Shown here one piece after another: positions 30,640 through 40,526 of a stretch of DNA of 64,000 bases. The notes under the pieces were generated by a model. The model ran no database searches, was not told the origin of the DNA, and was given only the letters and a program-made list of their open reading frames with translations. The stretch is from Herbaspirillum sp. (GTDB lineage Bacteria > Pseudomonadota > Gammaproteobacteria > Burkholderiales > Burkholderiaceae_D). How positions within the stretch are numbered: position 1 is the first letter of the stretch; every line of letters starts with the position of its first letter. The DNA lies in the NCBI GenBank assembly GCA_028292625.1, contig JAQGLY010000069.1:1-64000 (forward strand). Direction: 5' to 3'. Made by a program: the position numbers and the translations under genes.

Positions 30640-31451
30640 TGGGCAGAAAGGATCGTTATGTAGTGATGGGCAATCCGATCGCGCACAGCAAATCGCCGCA
30701 GATTCATGCGCAGTTCGCCGAGCAGACCGGGGAGGCGCTGACCTATGAGCGCATGCTGGTGCCGCTGGACGGCTTTGCCGCGGCGATGCGGGCCCTGATC
30801 GACGGAGGCGCGAAAGGCGCCAATGTGACGGTGCCGTTCAAGCAGCAGGCGCATGCGCTGGCGACGGCGCTGACCGAACGCGCCGGCGCTGCGGGAGCGG
30901 TCAATACGCTGTCTTTTCACGGTAAGGTGATTCTGGGCGACAACACCGACGGCGCGGGCCTGACCACCGATATCGTGCGCAATTGCGGCATTGCATTGCG
31001 CGGCAAGCGCATCTTGCTGTTGGGCGCCGGCGGCGCTGCTCGCGGTGTATTGTCGCCGTTGCTGCATCATGAGCCGAGCGAACTGGTGCTGGCCAACCGC
31101 AGCGTCGATAAAGCGGAGTTGCTGGCGCAGCGTTTTGCCGCCGACGGCAAAGTGGCGGTCAGCGAATATGAGGGATTGGACGGCAGGTTCGATGTCATCG
31201 TCAATGCCACCGCCGCCAGTCTGGCCGGCGAAATGCCGCCGCTGGCGCCGGCTCTGTTCGATGCCAACACGCTGGCGTACGACATGATGTACGGCGCCGA
31301 GCCGACCGTGTTCATGCAGTTTGCGCAGCAGCATGGCGCGATGGTGCGCGACGGTTTGGGCATGTTGATCGAGCAGGCGGCGGAGTCGTTTTACCTGTGG
31401 CGCGGCGTGCGTCCGGATACCGCGCCGGTATTCGCCGCGATGCGCGGCTGA
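30639..31451 (+). CDS. aroE: Shikimate dehydrogenase
   Basis: NADP-dependent reduction of 3-dehydroshikimate. 270 aa: [20 protein letters not shown] substrate loop, [15 protein letters not shown] with the catalytic Lys, [11 protein letters not shown], the nucleotide loop [12 protein letters not shown] and [13 protein letters not shown] chose ATG 30639, with GGAGG upstream and a TGATG overlap with the tonB-like stop, over the adjacent TTG. It is coupled to the gene before and to mtgA after. Confidence 0.96.
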   Translation: MGRKDRYVVMGNPIAHSKSPQIHAQFAEQTGEALTYERMLVPLDGFAAAMRALIDGGAKGANVTVPFKQQAHALATALTERAGAAGAVNTLSFHGKVILGDNTDGAGLTTDIVRNCGIALRGKRILLLGAGGAARGVLSPLLHHEPSELVLANRSVDKAELLAQRFAADGKVAVSEYEGLDGRFDVIVNATAASLAGEMPPLAPALFDANTLAYDMMYGAEPTVFMQFAQQHGAMVRDGLGMLIEQAAESFYLWRGVRPDTAPVFAAMRG

Positions 31452-31468
31452 GCGGCGGAGACCCAGCG

Positions 31469-32164
31469 ATGAAATCGTGGCGCAAACTCCTGCTGTGGCT
31501 GATCGTTGCGCCCATTGTCGCCGTGCTGGCGGTGCAGCTGTATTTTTTCGCGCACATCTGGTGGTGGGTAGGACACAATCCGTCCCAAACCAGTTTCATG
31601 CGCCAGCGCCTGTCGCTGATGAGGCTGCAGAATCCGGCGGCGCAACTGCAATTCAAGTGGGTGCCTTACAGCCGTATTTCCAATAATCTGAAACGCGCCA
31701 TCATTGCATCGGAAGACGCCAATTTCAGCGTGCATGACGGCGTCGATTGGGAGGCGCTGGAAAAGGCTTATCAGAAAAACGAGAAGCGCGGCAAGGTGGT
31801 GGCCGGCGGATCGACCATTACGCAGCAATTGGCGAAAAATCTTTTTTTATCCGGCCAACGCAGTTATCTGCGCAAGGGGCAGGAATTCGTGATTGCATTC
31901 ATGCTGGAGCAATTAATGGATAAAGAACGCATTTTCGAGATCTATCTGAACGTGGTCGAATGGGGCAACGGCGTATTCGGGGCCGAAGCGGCCTCCGAGC
32001 ACTACTACGGCACCTCCGCCGCCAATCTCGGCGCCAACCAGGCGGCGCGGCTGGCGGTGATGCTGCCGCGTCCGCGGTTTTACGATAATAATCGCGGCTC
32101 CCTTTACCTGCAGCGGCGCACCAGCCTGATCCTGCGGCGCATGGGCTCGGCCGAGCTGCCGTAA
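31469..32164 (+). CDS. mtgA: Monofunctional peptidoglycan glycosyltransferase
   Basis: GT51 enzyme polymerising lipid II into glycan strands. 231 aa with an N-terminal membrane helix ([21 protein letters not shown]) and the GT51 motifs: [15 protein letters not shown] (catalytic Glu), [42 protein letters not shown] and [13 protein letters not shown] (second Glu). The start at 31469 gives the normal N-terminus. The stop is followed by a 256-base gap before smg. Confidence 0.95.
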   Translation: MKSWRKLLLWLIVAPIVAVLAVQLYFFAHIWWWVGHNPSQTSFMRQRLSLMRLQNPAAQLQFKWVPYSRISNNLKRAIIASEDANFSVHDGVDWEALEKAYQKNEKRGKVVAGGSTITQQLAKNLFLSGQRSYLRKGQEFVIAFMLEQLMDKERIFEIYLNVVEWGNGVFGAEAASEHYYGTSAANLGANQAARLAVMLPRPRFYDNNRGSLYLQRRTSLILRRMGSAELP

Positions 32165-32420
32165 CAATTGCGGCGCATGATTTTTACAAAGAAGACACAC
32201 ACAGTCCGGATTTTCTGTATGCTAGTAAGAGTAAGAGCAGTTGATTCACGGTAATTCATGTTATGGCAAAGCTTGGATTTGCCCGATGAGAACTTGGTAA
32301 TCTCTGATTAAGTATTGGAAGTACCGACGGAGCGTAGCGAACGGTTAACGGTGTTTGGAAGTCAATCAGGTCTGCGCTTTGCTCGGTATTATCGTTTTAA
32401 CAAACCTATACAGTGCAACC

Positions 32421-32897
32421 ATGTTTGAAGTTCTCGTTTATCTGTATGAGACGTATTACCGTCCCGATGCCTGCCCCGATCCGGCCGCGCTGGTGAAAAA
32501 ACTGTCGGCCATCGGCTTTGAGGAAGAGGAAATTTCCAAGGCGCTGGGCTGGCTGACGGATCTGGCCGAAACCAATCAGGAATTCGCCACTCAATACCCG
32601 CAGCAGGCAGCCTTCTCGTTCGGCATCCGGATCTACGCCCGGCAGGAAACCGAAGTGCTCGGCGTGGCGGCCGTCGGTTTCATCCAATTCCTCGAAGCGG
32701 CGAAAATGCTGAACCCCGTGCAGCGCGAAATCGTCATCGGACGCGCGCTGGCGGCGGGGGAATCGCCGATTTCCCTGGAAAAGCTCAAGGTCATCGTACT
32801 GATGGTGTTATGGAGCCAGGGCAAGGAGCCGGACGGGCTGATGTTCGACGAACTGTTTCTGGACGACGAAGACGACGAGCCGCGTTCTCTGCATTAG
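32421..32897 (+). CDS. smg: Smg protein (DUF494)
   Basis: 158 aa, almost all helical: [21 protein letters not shown] start, then [16 protein letters not shown] and a [14 protein letters not shown] region. Smg/DUF494 is typically encoded between dprA and a topoisomerase gene; its function is unknown. Here topB follows after 242 bases, but no dprA precedes it. I start at the ATG at 32421, which gives the family N-terminus. Confidence 0.92.
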   Translation: MFEVLVYLYETYYRPDACPDPAALVKKLSAIGFEEEEISKALGWLTDLAETNQEFATQYPQQAAFSFGIRIYARQETEVLGVAAVGFIQFLEAAKMLNPVQREIVIGRALAAGESPISLEKLKVIVLMVLWSQGKEPDGLMFDELFLDDEDDEPRSLH

Positions 32898-33139
32898 TCG
32901 CTCCATTGCCGCGTTCCATTTTCTCTGTCCGACCCCGGACGCCTTCTTTCGATTTGTTGGAAAAGCGTCTGCGCTTGCCGATTTCCGCGCAACGCGCTTA
33001 TCATTGCCCGGTTTTACCGATTTATTTGGCTGTTATATTGCAAAAATTAACTTTTGGAAATATTTTGCCGGGCCTCTTTATCCGCTGACTTTCGTCGGAC
33101 CCTGCGCCGCCGTCAGCTTCCTCTTTCGAGACCATATTT

Positions 33140-35806
33140 ATGAGCAAGACCCTCATCATCGCCGAAAAACCTTCTGTCGCAAATGACATTGCGAAGACGC
33201 TCGGCGGCTTTACCAAGCACGATGAGTATTTCGAATCCGATCAATACGTGCTGTCGTCCGCAGTCGGTCATTTGCTGGAAATCGCGGTGCCGGAAGAGTA
33301 CGACGTCAAGCGCGGCAAATGGAGTTTCGCCCATCTGCCGATGATCCCGCCGCACTTCGCGCTCAATCCGATCGCGAAAACCGAAGCGCGGCTGAAGGTG
33401 CTCAACCGGCTGATCAAGCGCAAGGACGTCACCGCCCTGATCAATGCCTGCGACGCGGGGCGTGAGGGCGAATTGATTTTCCGCCTGATCGCGCAGTACG
33501 CGAAAGCCAAGCAGCCGATCAAACGGCTGTGGCTGCAATCGATGACGCCGGGGGCGATCCGCGACGGCTTCGCCAATCTGCGCGAAGACAGCGACATGCT
33601 GCCGCTGGCCGATGCGGCGCGCTGCCGCAGCGAAGCCGACTGGCTGATCGGCATCAACGGCACGCGGGCGATGACCGCCTTCAATTCGAAAGAGGGCGGT
33701 TTTTATCTGACCACCGTCGGCCGGGTGCAGACGCCGACGCTGTCGATCGTGGTCGATCGCGAAGAGAAGATCAAGAAATTCGTGCCGCGTGATTTCTGGG
33801 AAGTGCGCGCCGATTTCGTTTGCGCCGCAGGTATTTATGAAGGCCGCTGGCTCGACCGCGGCCAGAAGAAGGACGAAAACGATCCCGAGAAACGTCCCGA
33901 ACGCCTGTGGAGCAAAGCGGCCGCCGAATCGATCGTCGCCGCCTGCCGCGGCAAGCAGGGCAATGTCACCGAAGAGTCGAAACCGACTACCTCGATGGCG
34001 CCCGGCCTGTTCGATCTGACCAGTCTGCAGCGCGAAGCCAATTCGCGTTTCGGCTTCTCGGCCAAGAACACGCTGGGCCTGGCGCAGGCGCTGTACGAAA
34101 AACACAAGGTGCTGACCTATCCGCGTACCGATTCGCGCCATCTGCCGGAAGATTACATCGACACCGTCAAGGAAACCCTGCGTACGGTATCGGAAAACAA
34201 TAACTACCAGCGCTTCGCGTCCGAAATCCTGAACAAGAACTGGGTGCGTCCGAACAAGCGGATCTTCGACAACACCAAGATCAGCGATCACTTTGCGATC
34301 ATTCCGACCACGCTGGCGCCGAAGAATCTGTCCGAGCCGGAACAGAAGCTGTACGACCTGGTCACGCGCCGTTTCCTGGCGATTTTTTTCCCGGCGGCGG
34401 AATTCCAGGTCACCACTCGCTACACCGAAGTCTCCGGTCATCAGTTCAAGACCGAAGGCAAGGTCATGACCAATCCCGGCTGGCTGGCCATTTACGGCAA
34501 GGAAGTCATCGACGAAAAAGACGGCGAGACCAACGGCACGCTGGTGGCAGTCGCCAAAGGCGAAAAAGTCCAGACCGACAAAATCGTCGCCAATGCGCTG
34601 GTGACCAAACCGCCCGCACGCTATACGGAAGCCACGTTGCTGTCGGCGATGGAAGGGGCCGGCAAACTGCTGGACTCGGAAGAAATGCGCGAAGCGATGG
34701 CAGGCAAGGGCTTGGGCACGCCGGCCACGCGCGCGGCGATCATCGAAGGCCTGATCAACGAGAAATATTTGCTGCGCGAAGGCCGCGAAATGATGCCGAC
34801 GGCCAAGGCGTTTCAATTGATGACGCTGCTGCACGGCCTGGGCGTCAACGAACTGACCGAACCCGAGCTGACCGGCGCATGGGAACAGAAGCTGGCGCAG
34901 ATGGAACGCGGTAACATCAGCCGCGAAGCCTTCATGCGCGAGATTGCGCAGTTGACGCAGATCATCGTCAAGCGCGCCAAGGAATACGATAACGACACCA
35001 TTCCCGGCGATTACGCGACGCTGCGCACGCCGTGTCCGAACTGCGGCGCCGTGGTCAAGGAAAACTACCGCCGTTTCGCCTGCACCAAGTGCGAATTCTC
35101 AATGAGCAAGACGCCGGCCGGCCGTCAGTTCGAGATCCCGGAAGTCGAGGAATTACTGACCAAACGCACCATCGGCCCGCTGCAGGGATTCCGTTCGAAA
35201 ATGGGACGTCCGTTCGCCGCGATCCTGAAAATATCGCGCGACGAAGAGATCAAGAATTTCAAACTGGAATTCGATTTCGGCCAGAACGACGGCGGAGGCG
35301 AGGATGGCGAAGGCGTCGATTTCACCGGCCAGACGGCGCTCGGTCCTTGTCCGAAATGCGGCGGCGGAGTGTATGAAATGGGGCTGGCGTACGTGTGCGA
35401 ACATACCGTCGCCAAACCGAAGACCTGCGATTTCCGCAGCGGCCGCATCATCCTGCAACAGGAAATCCTGCCGGAACAAATGGTCAAGCTGCTCAACGAC
35501 GGCAAAACCGATCTGCTGCCGGGCTTTGTTTCGCAGCGCACACGGCGGCCGTTCAAGGCCTTCCTGGTCAAGGGCAAGGACGGCAAGGTGAGCTTCGAGT
35601 TCGAAGAGCGCAAAGCCAAGGCGCCGGCCAAGGGCAAGAACGGCGCGGCGGCGGCGATCGAAACCGGCGCAGCCGAAGCATCCGATGCGCCTCCGGCGAA
35701 AAAGGCCGCCGCGGTCAAAACCCCGGCCAAGAAAACGGCCGTCAAGAAAGCCGCGGCCAAACCGCCGTTGAAAAAGGCCACGCCCAAGAAAACAGCGACG
35801 GTCTGA
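33140..35806 (+). CDS. topB: DNA topoisomerase III
   Basis: Type IA topoisomerase. 888 aa: Toprim domain (TLIIAEKPSVANDIAKTLGG, NACDAGREGELIFRL), active-site Tyr327 in VLTYPRTDSRHLPEDY, then zinc-ribbon-like Cys clusters CPNCGAVVKENYRRFACTKC and CPKCGGGVYEMGLAYVC. Residues ~820-888 are a Lys/Ala/Pro-rich tail (KKAAAVKTPAKKTAVKK) like the H1-like protein of this window. The Cys-rich domains make it longer than E. coli TopB. It converges on the beta-lactamase gene with a 19-base gap. Confidence 0.93.
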   Translation: MSKTLIIAEKPSVANDIAKTLGGFTKHDEYFESDQYVLSSAVGHLLEIAVPEEYDVKRGKWSFAHLPMIPPHFALNPIAKTEARLKVLNRLIKRKDVTALINACDAGREGELIFRLIAQYAKAKQPIKRLWLQSMTPGAIRDGFANLREDSDMLPLADAARCRSEADWLIGINGTRAMTAFNSKEGGFYLTTVGRVQTPTLSIVVDREEKIKKFVPRDFWEVRADFVCAAGIYEGRWLDRGQKKDENDPEKRPERLWSKAAAESIVAACRGKQGNVTEESKPTTSMAPGLFDLTSLQREANSRFGFSAKNTLGLAQALYEKHKVLTYPRTDSRHLPEDYIDTVKETLRTVSENNNYQRFASEILNKNWVRPNKRIFDNTKISDHFAIIPTTLAPKNLSEPEQKLYDLVTRRFLAIFFPAAEFQVTTRYTEVSGHQFKTEGKVMTNPGWLAIYGKEVIDEKDGETNGTLVAVAKGEKVQTDKIVANALVTKPPARYTEATLLSAMEGAGKLLDSEEMREAMAGKGLGTPATRAAIIEGLINEKYLLREGREMMPTAKAFQLMTLLHGLGVNELTEPELTGAWEQKLAQMERGNISREAFMREIAQLTQIIVKRAKEYDNDTIPGDYATLRTPCPNCGAVVKENYRRFACTKCEFSMSKTPAGRQFEIPEVEELLTKRTIGPLQGFRSKMGRPFAAILKISRDEEIKNFKLEFDFGQNDGGGEDGEGVDFTGQTALGPCPKCGGGVYEMGLAYVCEHTVAKPKTCDFRSGRIILQQEILPEQMVKLLNDGKTDLLPGFVSQRTRRPFKAFLVKGKDGKVSFEFEERKAKAPAKGKNGAAAAIETGAAEASDAPPAKKAAAVKTPAKKTAVKKAAAKPPLKKATPKKTATV

Positions 35807-35825
35807 CGGCGCTCTTTGTCCGGTT

Positions 35826-36722
35826 CTAGTGGAATGCCTCGACGACGATCCGTGTCGCTGCCGCCAGCACGTCGTCGCGTGGCTTCGCCGCTTGCTCGCG
35901 CTGCGTAAAGTACAGCGCCACGACGATCGGCGGTTTGGCCGGCCGCCACAGCACAGCGATATCGTTGCTGCTGCCGTAGTCGCCGGTTCCCGTTTTATCG
36001 CCGACCTGCCAATCCGCGGGCGCGCCCGCACGAATCCTGGCCGCCCCCGTGGTATTGCCGAGCAACCAGCGTTGCAACTGCTGCCGCTGCAATGGCCCCA
36101 GCGTATCGCCGAGGGCCAGCCGTTGCAGGCTGCGCGCCATGGCCGCCGGTGTCGTCGTATCGCGCGGATCGCCTGGAATCGCGCTGTTGAGCGCCGGCTC
36201 CCAGCGGTCCAGGCGGAATTCGCCGTCTCCAGCGGCGCGCGCAAACGCCGTGACGGCGGCTGGGCCGCCGAGCAGCTCGATCAACAGATTCGCGGCTGTG
36301 TTGTCACTGTACCGGAGCGTTGCGGCGCATAGCTCGGCAACCGTCATGCCTTCCGCGACGTGCTGCTCCGTGACCGGCGAGTAAGCGACCATCCCACCCG
36401 CCGTGTATTTGATGCGCCGTTGCAGCAGTGCGCCTTCGTGCGTGCTGCGGTCGAGAATAGCGGATGCGACGAGCACTTTGGCTGTGCTGCACATCGGGAA
36501 GCGCTCATCGGCGCGGTGCATCAACCACGTACCGTCGGCCGTGTCCAGCGCGGCGACGCCAAGCCGGCCACCCGACGCGGTCTCGAGCGCCGCGAGGCGT
36601 TCCTGCGGCGACGAGACATCGCGGCGGTCGGCCGTCCATGGCGCACAGGCGCTCATCAGCGGAGTAGAGGCGATGGCGAGCAGCAGGGTACGGCGGACGG
36701 GAGAGTGAGTTTTTAAATCCAT
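35826..36722 (-). CDS. Class A beta-lactamase
   Basis: 298 aa serine beta-lactamase. All class A motifs are present: S79-T-A-K82, S139-D-N141, E175-P-A-L-N179 and K243-T-G245. The N-terminus SPVRRTLLLAIASTPLMSA has twin arginines and a hydrophobic core, so Tat export is possible; C26 right after makes lipoprotein processing an alternative, though the lipobox is poor. C78 precedes the active Ser, but no partner Cys follows KTG as in GES/KPC-type enzymes. No LysR-type regulator is adjacent. Substrate spectrum cannot be read from sequence. Confidence 0.93.
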   Translation of the reverse strand: MDLKTHSPVRRTLLLAIASTPLMSACAPWTADRRDVSSPQERLAALETASGGRLGVAALDTADGTWLMHRADERFPMCSTAKVLVASAILDRSTHEGALLQRRIKYTAGGMVAYSPVTEQHVAEGMTVAELCAATLRYSDNTAANLLIELLGGPAAVTAFARAAGDGEFRLDRWEPALNSAIPGDPRDTTTPAAMARSLQRLALGDTLGPLQRQQLQRWLLGNTTGAARIRAGAPADWQVGDKTGTGDYGSSNDIAVLWRPAKPPIVVALYFTQREQAAKPRDDVLAAATRIVVEAFH

Positions 36723-36752
36723 TTATGGAGCCTCCTGATCATCAATTACAGG

Positions 36753-37526
36753 TCACCGATAGTCGATTCTCAGCGGGGAGTGGTCGCTAAAGCGCGTCTC
36801 CTTGTAGATCGAAGCCTGTTGCGCCGTCGCCGCAATGCCCGCCGTGGCGATGTGATAATCGATGCGCCACCCGACATTATTGGCCCATGCCTGCCCGCGG
36901 TTGCTCCACCAGGTATATGCGTCGCCGGTGGTATCCGGATGCAGGCGGCGATACACGTCGACCAGCCCCAGCTCATCGAAAATCCGCGTCAGCCACGCGC
37001 GCTCTTCCGGCAAAAAGCCGGAATTTTTCTTATTGCCCTTCCAGTTTTTCAAATCGATTTCCTGATGCGCGATGTTCCAGTCGCCGCAGATCACCACCTC
37101 GCGTCCGCTATCCCTGAGTTCCTGCAAATGCGGCAAAAAAACTTCCATGAAACGGAATTTCGCCAATTGCCGATCTTCGCTGGAAGAGCCGGACGGGCAA
37201 TACAGCGAGATCACCGTCAGGTCGCCGAAATCGCATTCGACATAGCGGCCTTCCGCGTCGAATTCGGGATTGCCGAAACCGATGCGAACCGAATTCGGCG
37301 TGCGTTTGCTGTAAACGCCGACGCCTGAATATCCCTTTTTCTCGGCATAGTGGAAATGGCCGACGTAACCGGCGGGCGCGAGAAATTCCGGCGTCATGTC
37401 GGTGGCTTGCGCCTTCAATTCCTGAACACAAATAAAGTCGGCGGATTGTGCGGCGATCCATTCGAAAAAACCTTTGCGGGCGGCGGAGCGGATACCGTTG
37501 AGATTGGCGGAGATAATGGCAGGCAT
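36753..37526 (-). CDS. xthA: Exodeoxyribonuclease III
   Basis: AP endonuclease and 3'-5' exonuclease of base-excision repair. 257 aa EEP-fold enzyme: MPAIISANLNGIRSAARKGFFEWI, metal-binding Glu in ICVQELKAQ, VYSKRTPNSVRIGFG, GDWNIAHQEIDLKNWKGNKKNSGF, and the catalytic His in RFSDHSPLRIDY. The 37526 start gives the normal N-terminus. It is divergent from pyrE, as in many betaproteobacteria. Confidence 0.94.
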   Translation of the reverse strand: MPAIISANLNGIRSAARKGFFEWIAAQSADFICVQELKAQATDMTPEFLAPAGYVGHFHYAEKKGYSGVGVYSKRTPNSVRIGFGNPEFDAEGRYVECDFGDLTVISLYCPSGSSSEDRQLAKFRFMEVFLPHLQELRDSGREVVICGDWNIAHQEIDLKNWKGNKKNSGFLPEERAWLTRIFDELGLVDVYRRLHPDTTGDAYTWWSNRGQAWANNVGWRIDYHIATAGIAATAQQASIYKETRFSDHSPLRIDYR

Positions 37527-37710
37527 GGAAGGGCGCGCGGGGCGGTTAACAGTCAGGCGCGTAGGATAACCGATTTGTATGACGGGCTCACGAGGGGCAG
37601 GCAGGCGCCGCCTCAAGGCGGAGGAAGCATGAATTCACCCTTAGTGCGCATGAAGCATTAGAATTGCGGCTAATCGTTTTATGGATATTTTTTGAGCCCG
37701 GGATTTCACT

Positions 37711-38373
37711 TTGAGCAATTTACGACAGGATTTCATCGAATTCGCGGTTTCCGCCGATGTGCTGCGGTTCGGCGAATTCGTTACCAAGGCCGGGCGCACC
37801 TCGCCGTATTTTTTTAACGCGGGGATTTTTTGCGACGGCGCGACGCTGGGCCGCGTAGCGCAGTTTTACGCGCGTACGCTGATCGATTCCGGGATTGAGT
37901 TCGATATGCTGTACGGCCCGGCATACAAGGGCATCACGCTGGCATCGGCTACCGCGGTGGCGCTGGCCGGCATGGGACGTAACGTGCCGTTTGCGTATAA
38001 CCGCAAGGAAGCCAAGGACCACGGCGAAGGCGGCACCATTGTCGGCGCCAAGCTGCATGGGCGGGTGGTGATTGTGGACGATGTCATATCGGCCGGCACC
38101 TCGGTGCGCGAATCGGTGGAGATGATCCGCGCGGCCGGCGCGACGCCGGCGGCGGTGGTGATTGCGCTGGATCGGATGGAACGCTCCGGCAAGGACGGCG
38201 CCTTGTCGCCTCACTCCGCTGTGCAGGAAGTGACGCTGCAATATGCGATGCCGGTGGTGTCTATCGGCAATCTGAACGACTTGTTCGACTATATTTCCGG
38301 CGCCGCGGCCGATCCGCGTCTGCTGCAGCATAAAGACGCGGTAGCCGCATACCGGACGCGCTACGGCGTTTAA
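37711..38373 (+). CDS. pyrE: Orotate phosphoribosyltransferase
   Basis: Makes OMP from orotate and PRPP. 220 aa: [50 protein letters not shown] (flexible loop) and the PRPP motif [17 protein letters not shown]. The start is TTG (37711), supported by the family N-terminus [12 protein letters not shown]; no nearby ATG fits. Its stop codon overlaps the stop of the convergent LapA-like gene by four bases. Confidence 0.96.
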   Translation: MSNLRQDFIEFAVSADVLRFGEFVTKAGRTSPYFFNAGIFCDGATLGRVAQFYARTLIDSGIEFDMLYGPAYKGITLASATAVALAGMGRNVPFAYNRKEAKDHGEGGTIVGAKLHGRVVIVDDVISAGTSVRESVEMIRAAGATPAAVVIALDRMERSGKDGALSPHSAVQEVTLQYAMPVVSIGNLNDLFDYISGAAADPRLLQHKDAVAAYRTRYGV

Positions 38374-38885
38374 AGCGGAGATTGCAGCGCAGGCGCCAAG
38401 GGATTGACGCCGCTCCGCTGCAAACGGTCGTCCAGTTCGCCCAGCTGCGCGGCGACCGCATTTTCGGTATTCGCTATCCGTTCGCCAAGCGCTTGCTGCA
38501 ATGCATTCAGACGGGTATTCAGGGCCTCAAGCCCTTGGCTTTGTTGCAAGGCGATTTGGTGCAGTTCGGTTTGCAGATAGCCGCGCAATTCGGTCAGCCG
38601 CGATAATTCGGCCTGATCGGCCAGGCCGCGCTGACTGTCCAATTCCTTTGAAATCCGGCGATGCTCCAGCAGCACCGAAGTTTGCATGGTGAGCAGGTAC
38701 ACCAGAAAAATGGCCACCAGTGCGATCGTCACGCCCAGCATGACCAGGCCGATCGGCGCCTGCACTTCGGCAAACAGCAGCGATAAAGTGGTCGGTGCGA
38801 TGAATGCGGTCCAGTTGACGGCGACGAAAATGGCCAATATCGCGAGCACGGCAATCAAAAACGTGGTGCGGAATTTCATATTCAT
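38370..38885 (-). CDS. LapA-domain membrane protein
   Basis: 171 aa. Two membrane helices ([22 protein letters not shown] and [23 protein letters not shown]) typical of the LapA/DUF1049 family, then a long predicted coiled coil ([37 protein letters not shown]). Function unknown; LapA proteins in enterics work in LPS assembly, but that cannot be assumed. It overlaps pyrE tail to tail. Confidence 0.8.
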   Translation of the reverse strand: MNMKFRTTFLIAVLAILAIFVAVNWTAFIAPTTLSLLFAEVQAPIGLVMLGVTIALVAIFLVYLLTMQTSVLLEHRRISKELDSQRGLADQAELSRLTELRGYLQTELHQIALQQSQGLEALNTRLNALQQALGERIANTENAVAAQLGELDDRLQRSGVNPLAPALQSPL

Positions 38886-38903
38886 GGCGCAGTCTCCTTG
38901 AAA

Positions 38904-38941
38904 TCTATCGGACGCCGATCTCTGTCAGCGCTTCCGATAGA
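38904..38941. repeat. Inverted repeat upstream of the LapA-like gene
   Basis: TCTATCGGA and TCCGATAGA form perfect 9 bp arms about 20 bases apart, 19 bases upstream of the LapA-like start on the minus strand. It could be an operator or a leader hairpin. Confidence 0.45.
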
Positions 38942-39002
38942 CTGCATATACGCCTATGCGTTCCTGTTTGATGCCGCTTTGGGCAATGCGGAGCGGCGAT
39001 TC

Positions 39003-39024
39003 GGCCTGGCATGTTTGCCAGGCC
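39003..39024 (-). terminator. Hairpin downstream of gatB
   Basis: Perfect 9 bp stem GGCCTGGCA / TGCCAGGCC with a TGTT loop, 17 bases after the gatB stop in its direction. No T tract follows, so factor-independent termination is uncertain. Confidence 0.5.
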
Positions 39025-39040
39025 TCTTGCTCTATAGTTA

Positions 39041-40501
39041 TCAGCCTTTTAACTTCTTCTTTAACAACTCGGTCAGCTGCGCGGGATTGGCCTTGCCGCG
39101 GCTGGCTTTCATCGCCTGTCCGATCAGCGCATTGATGGCCTGCTCCTTGCCGGCGCGGAATTCCTCTACCGATTTGGCATTGGCGGCCAGCACCTCGTCG
39201 ACGATTTTTTCCAGGGCGCCGGAGTCCGAGATCTGCTTGAGTCCCTTGGCTTCGATGATACGGTCGGCCGCCCCGGCATCGCCGGCCTTTTCTTCCCACA
39301 TGGTGGCGAAGATATCCTTGGCGATCTTGTTCGAAATGGTGCCGTCGGCGATACGCTGCAACAGCAATGCAAGTTGCTCGGCGCCGACCGGCACATCGGC
39401 GATGTCGATGCCTTCGCGGTTGACTGCCGATGCGACATCTCCCATCAGCCAGTTGGCCGCCGCCTTGGCTTGCGTCACGCCGGCGCTGGCCACCACCGCT
39501 TCGAAATAAGCGGCCATGGCCTTGGACTGGGTCAGGATCACCGCATCGTATTCCGACAGGCCGTAATCCGCGATCAGTCTTTGCCGCATCGCATCCGGCA
39601 GTTCCGGCATCGCCGCGCGCACCCGCTCAATCCATTCGGCCGAAATCATCAGCGGCGGCAAATCCGGGTCGGGGAAGTAGCGATAATCCTGCGAATCTTC
39701 CTTGCTGCGCATGGAGCGCGTTTCTTTTCGGTCCGGATCGTAGAGGCGGGTTTCCTGCACCACCGTGCCGCCATCCTCGATCAGTTCGATCTGGCGGCGC
39801 ACTTCGTAGTTGATCGCATCTTCCATGAAACGGAAGGAATTCAGGTTTTTGATTTCGCAGCGGGTGCCGTAAGCCGACTGTCCGGCCGGGCGCACCGACA
39901 CGTTGGCGTCGCAGCGGAACGAGCCTTCCTGCATATTGCCGTCGCAAATACCGAGCCACATCACGAGCGAATGCAGCGCCTTGGCGTAAGCCACCGCTTC
40001 GGCCGCGCTGCGCATATCGGGTTCGGTGACGATTTCCAGCAGCGGCGTGCCGGCGCGGTTCAGATCGATGCCGCTCATGCCGGCGTAATCTTCGTGCAAC
40101 GACTTGCCGGCGTCTTCTTCCAGATGCGCGCGGGTCAGCTGCAGCGTGCGCAGCTCCGGCTTGCCGTCCTTTTCCAGCATGAACGGGACCCGGCCGCCCT
40201 GCACCACAGGCAATTCGAACTGACTGATCTGATAACCCTTCGGCAGATCCGGATAAAAATAATTCTTGCGCGCGAAAACCGAGCGCGGCGCGATGGTGGC
40301 GCCGATCGCCAGCCCGAACTGGATCGCGCGTTCGACGGCGCCTTTGTTCAGCACCGGCAGCACCCCGGGCAGCGCCAGATCGACCGGGCTGGCCTGGGTG
40401 TTGGGCGCGGCGCCGAAACGGATCGGCGATCCGCTGAAAATCTTGGATTGGGTCGAAAGCTGCGCGTGCGTTTCAAGACCGATGACGACTTCCCACTGCA
40501 T
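39041..40501 (-). CDS. gatB: Asp/Glu-tRNA amidotransferase subunit B
   Basis: GatB binds misacylated Glu-tRNA-Gln or Asp-tRNA-Asn and activates the acyl group. 486 aa: [75 protein letters not shown] and C-terminal YqeY-like tail domain ([27 protein letters not shown]). It is last in gatC-gatA-gatB; the gap to gatA is 25 bases. Confidence 0.97.
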   Translation of the reverse strand: MQWEVVIGLETHAQLSTQSKIFSGSPIRFGAAPNTQASPVDLALPGVLPVLNKGAVERAIQFGLAIGATIAPRSVFARKNYFYPDLPKGYQISQFELPVVQGGRVPFMLEKDGKPELRTLQLTRAHLEEDAGKSLHEDYAGMSGIDLNRAGTPLLEIVTEPDMRSAAEAVAYAKALHSLVMWLGICDGNMQEGSFRCDANVSVRPAGQSAYGTRCEIKNLNSFRFMEDAINYEVRRQIELIEDGGTVVQETRLYDPDRKETRSMRSKEDSQDYRYFPDPDLPPLMISAEWIERVRAAMPELPDAMRQRLIADYGLSEYDAVILTQSKAMAAYFEAVVASAGVTQAKAAANWLMGDVASAVNREGIDIADVPVGAEQLALLLQRIADGTISNKIAKDIFATMWEEKAGDAGAADRIIEAKGLKQISDSGALEKIVDEVLAANAKSVEEFRAGKEQAINALIGQAMKASRGKANPAQLTELLKKKLKG

Positions 40502-40526
40502 AGTGTTCCTTTAATGTGTTCCGGAA

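Noticed and set aside
32315-32360. REP-like motif in the mtgA-smg gap (GGAGCGTAGCGAACGG)
   Set aside because: Single occurrence in the window and weak pairing; not enough for a repeat element.
33113-34834. 573-codon minus-strand open frame over topB
   Set aside because: Antisense to conserved topoisomerase motifs; no recognisable domain.
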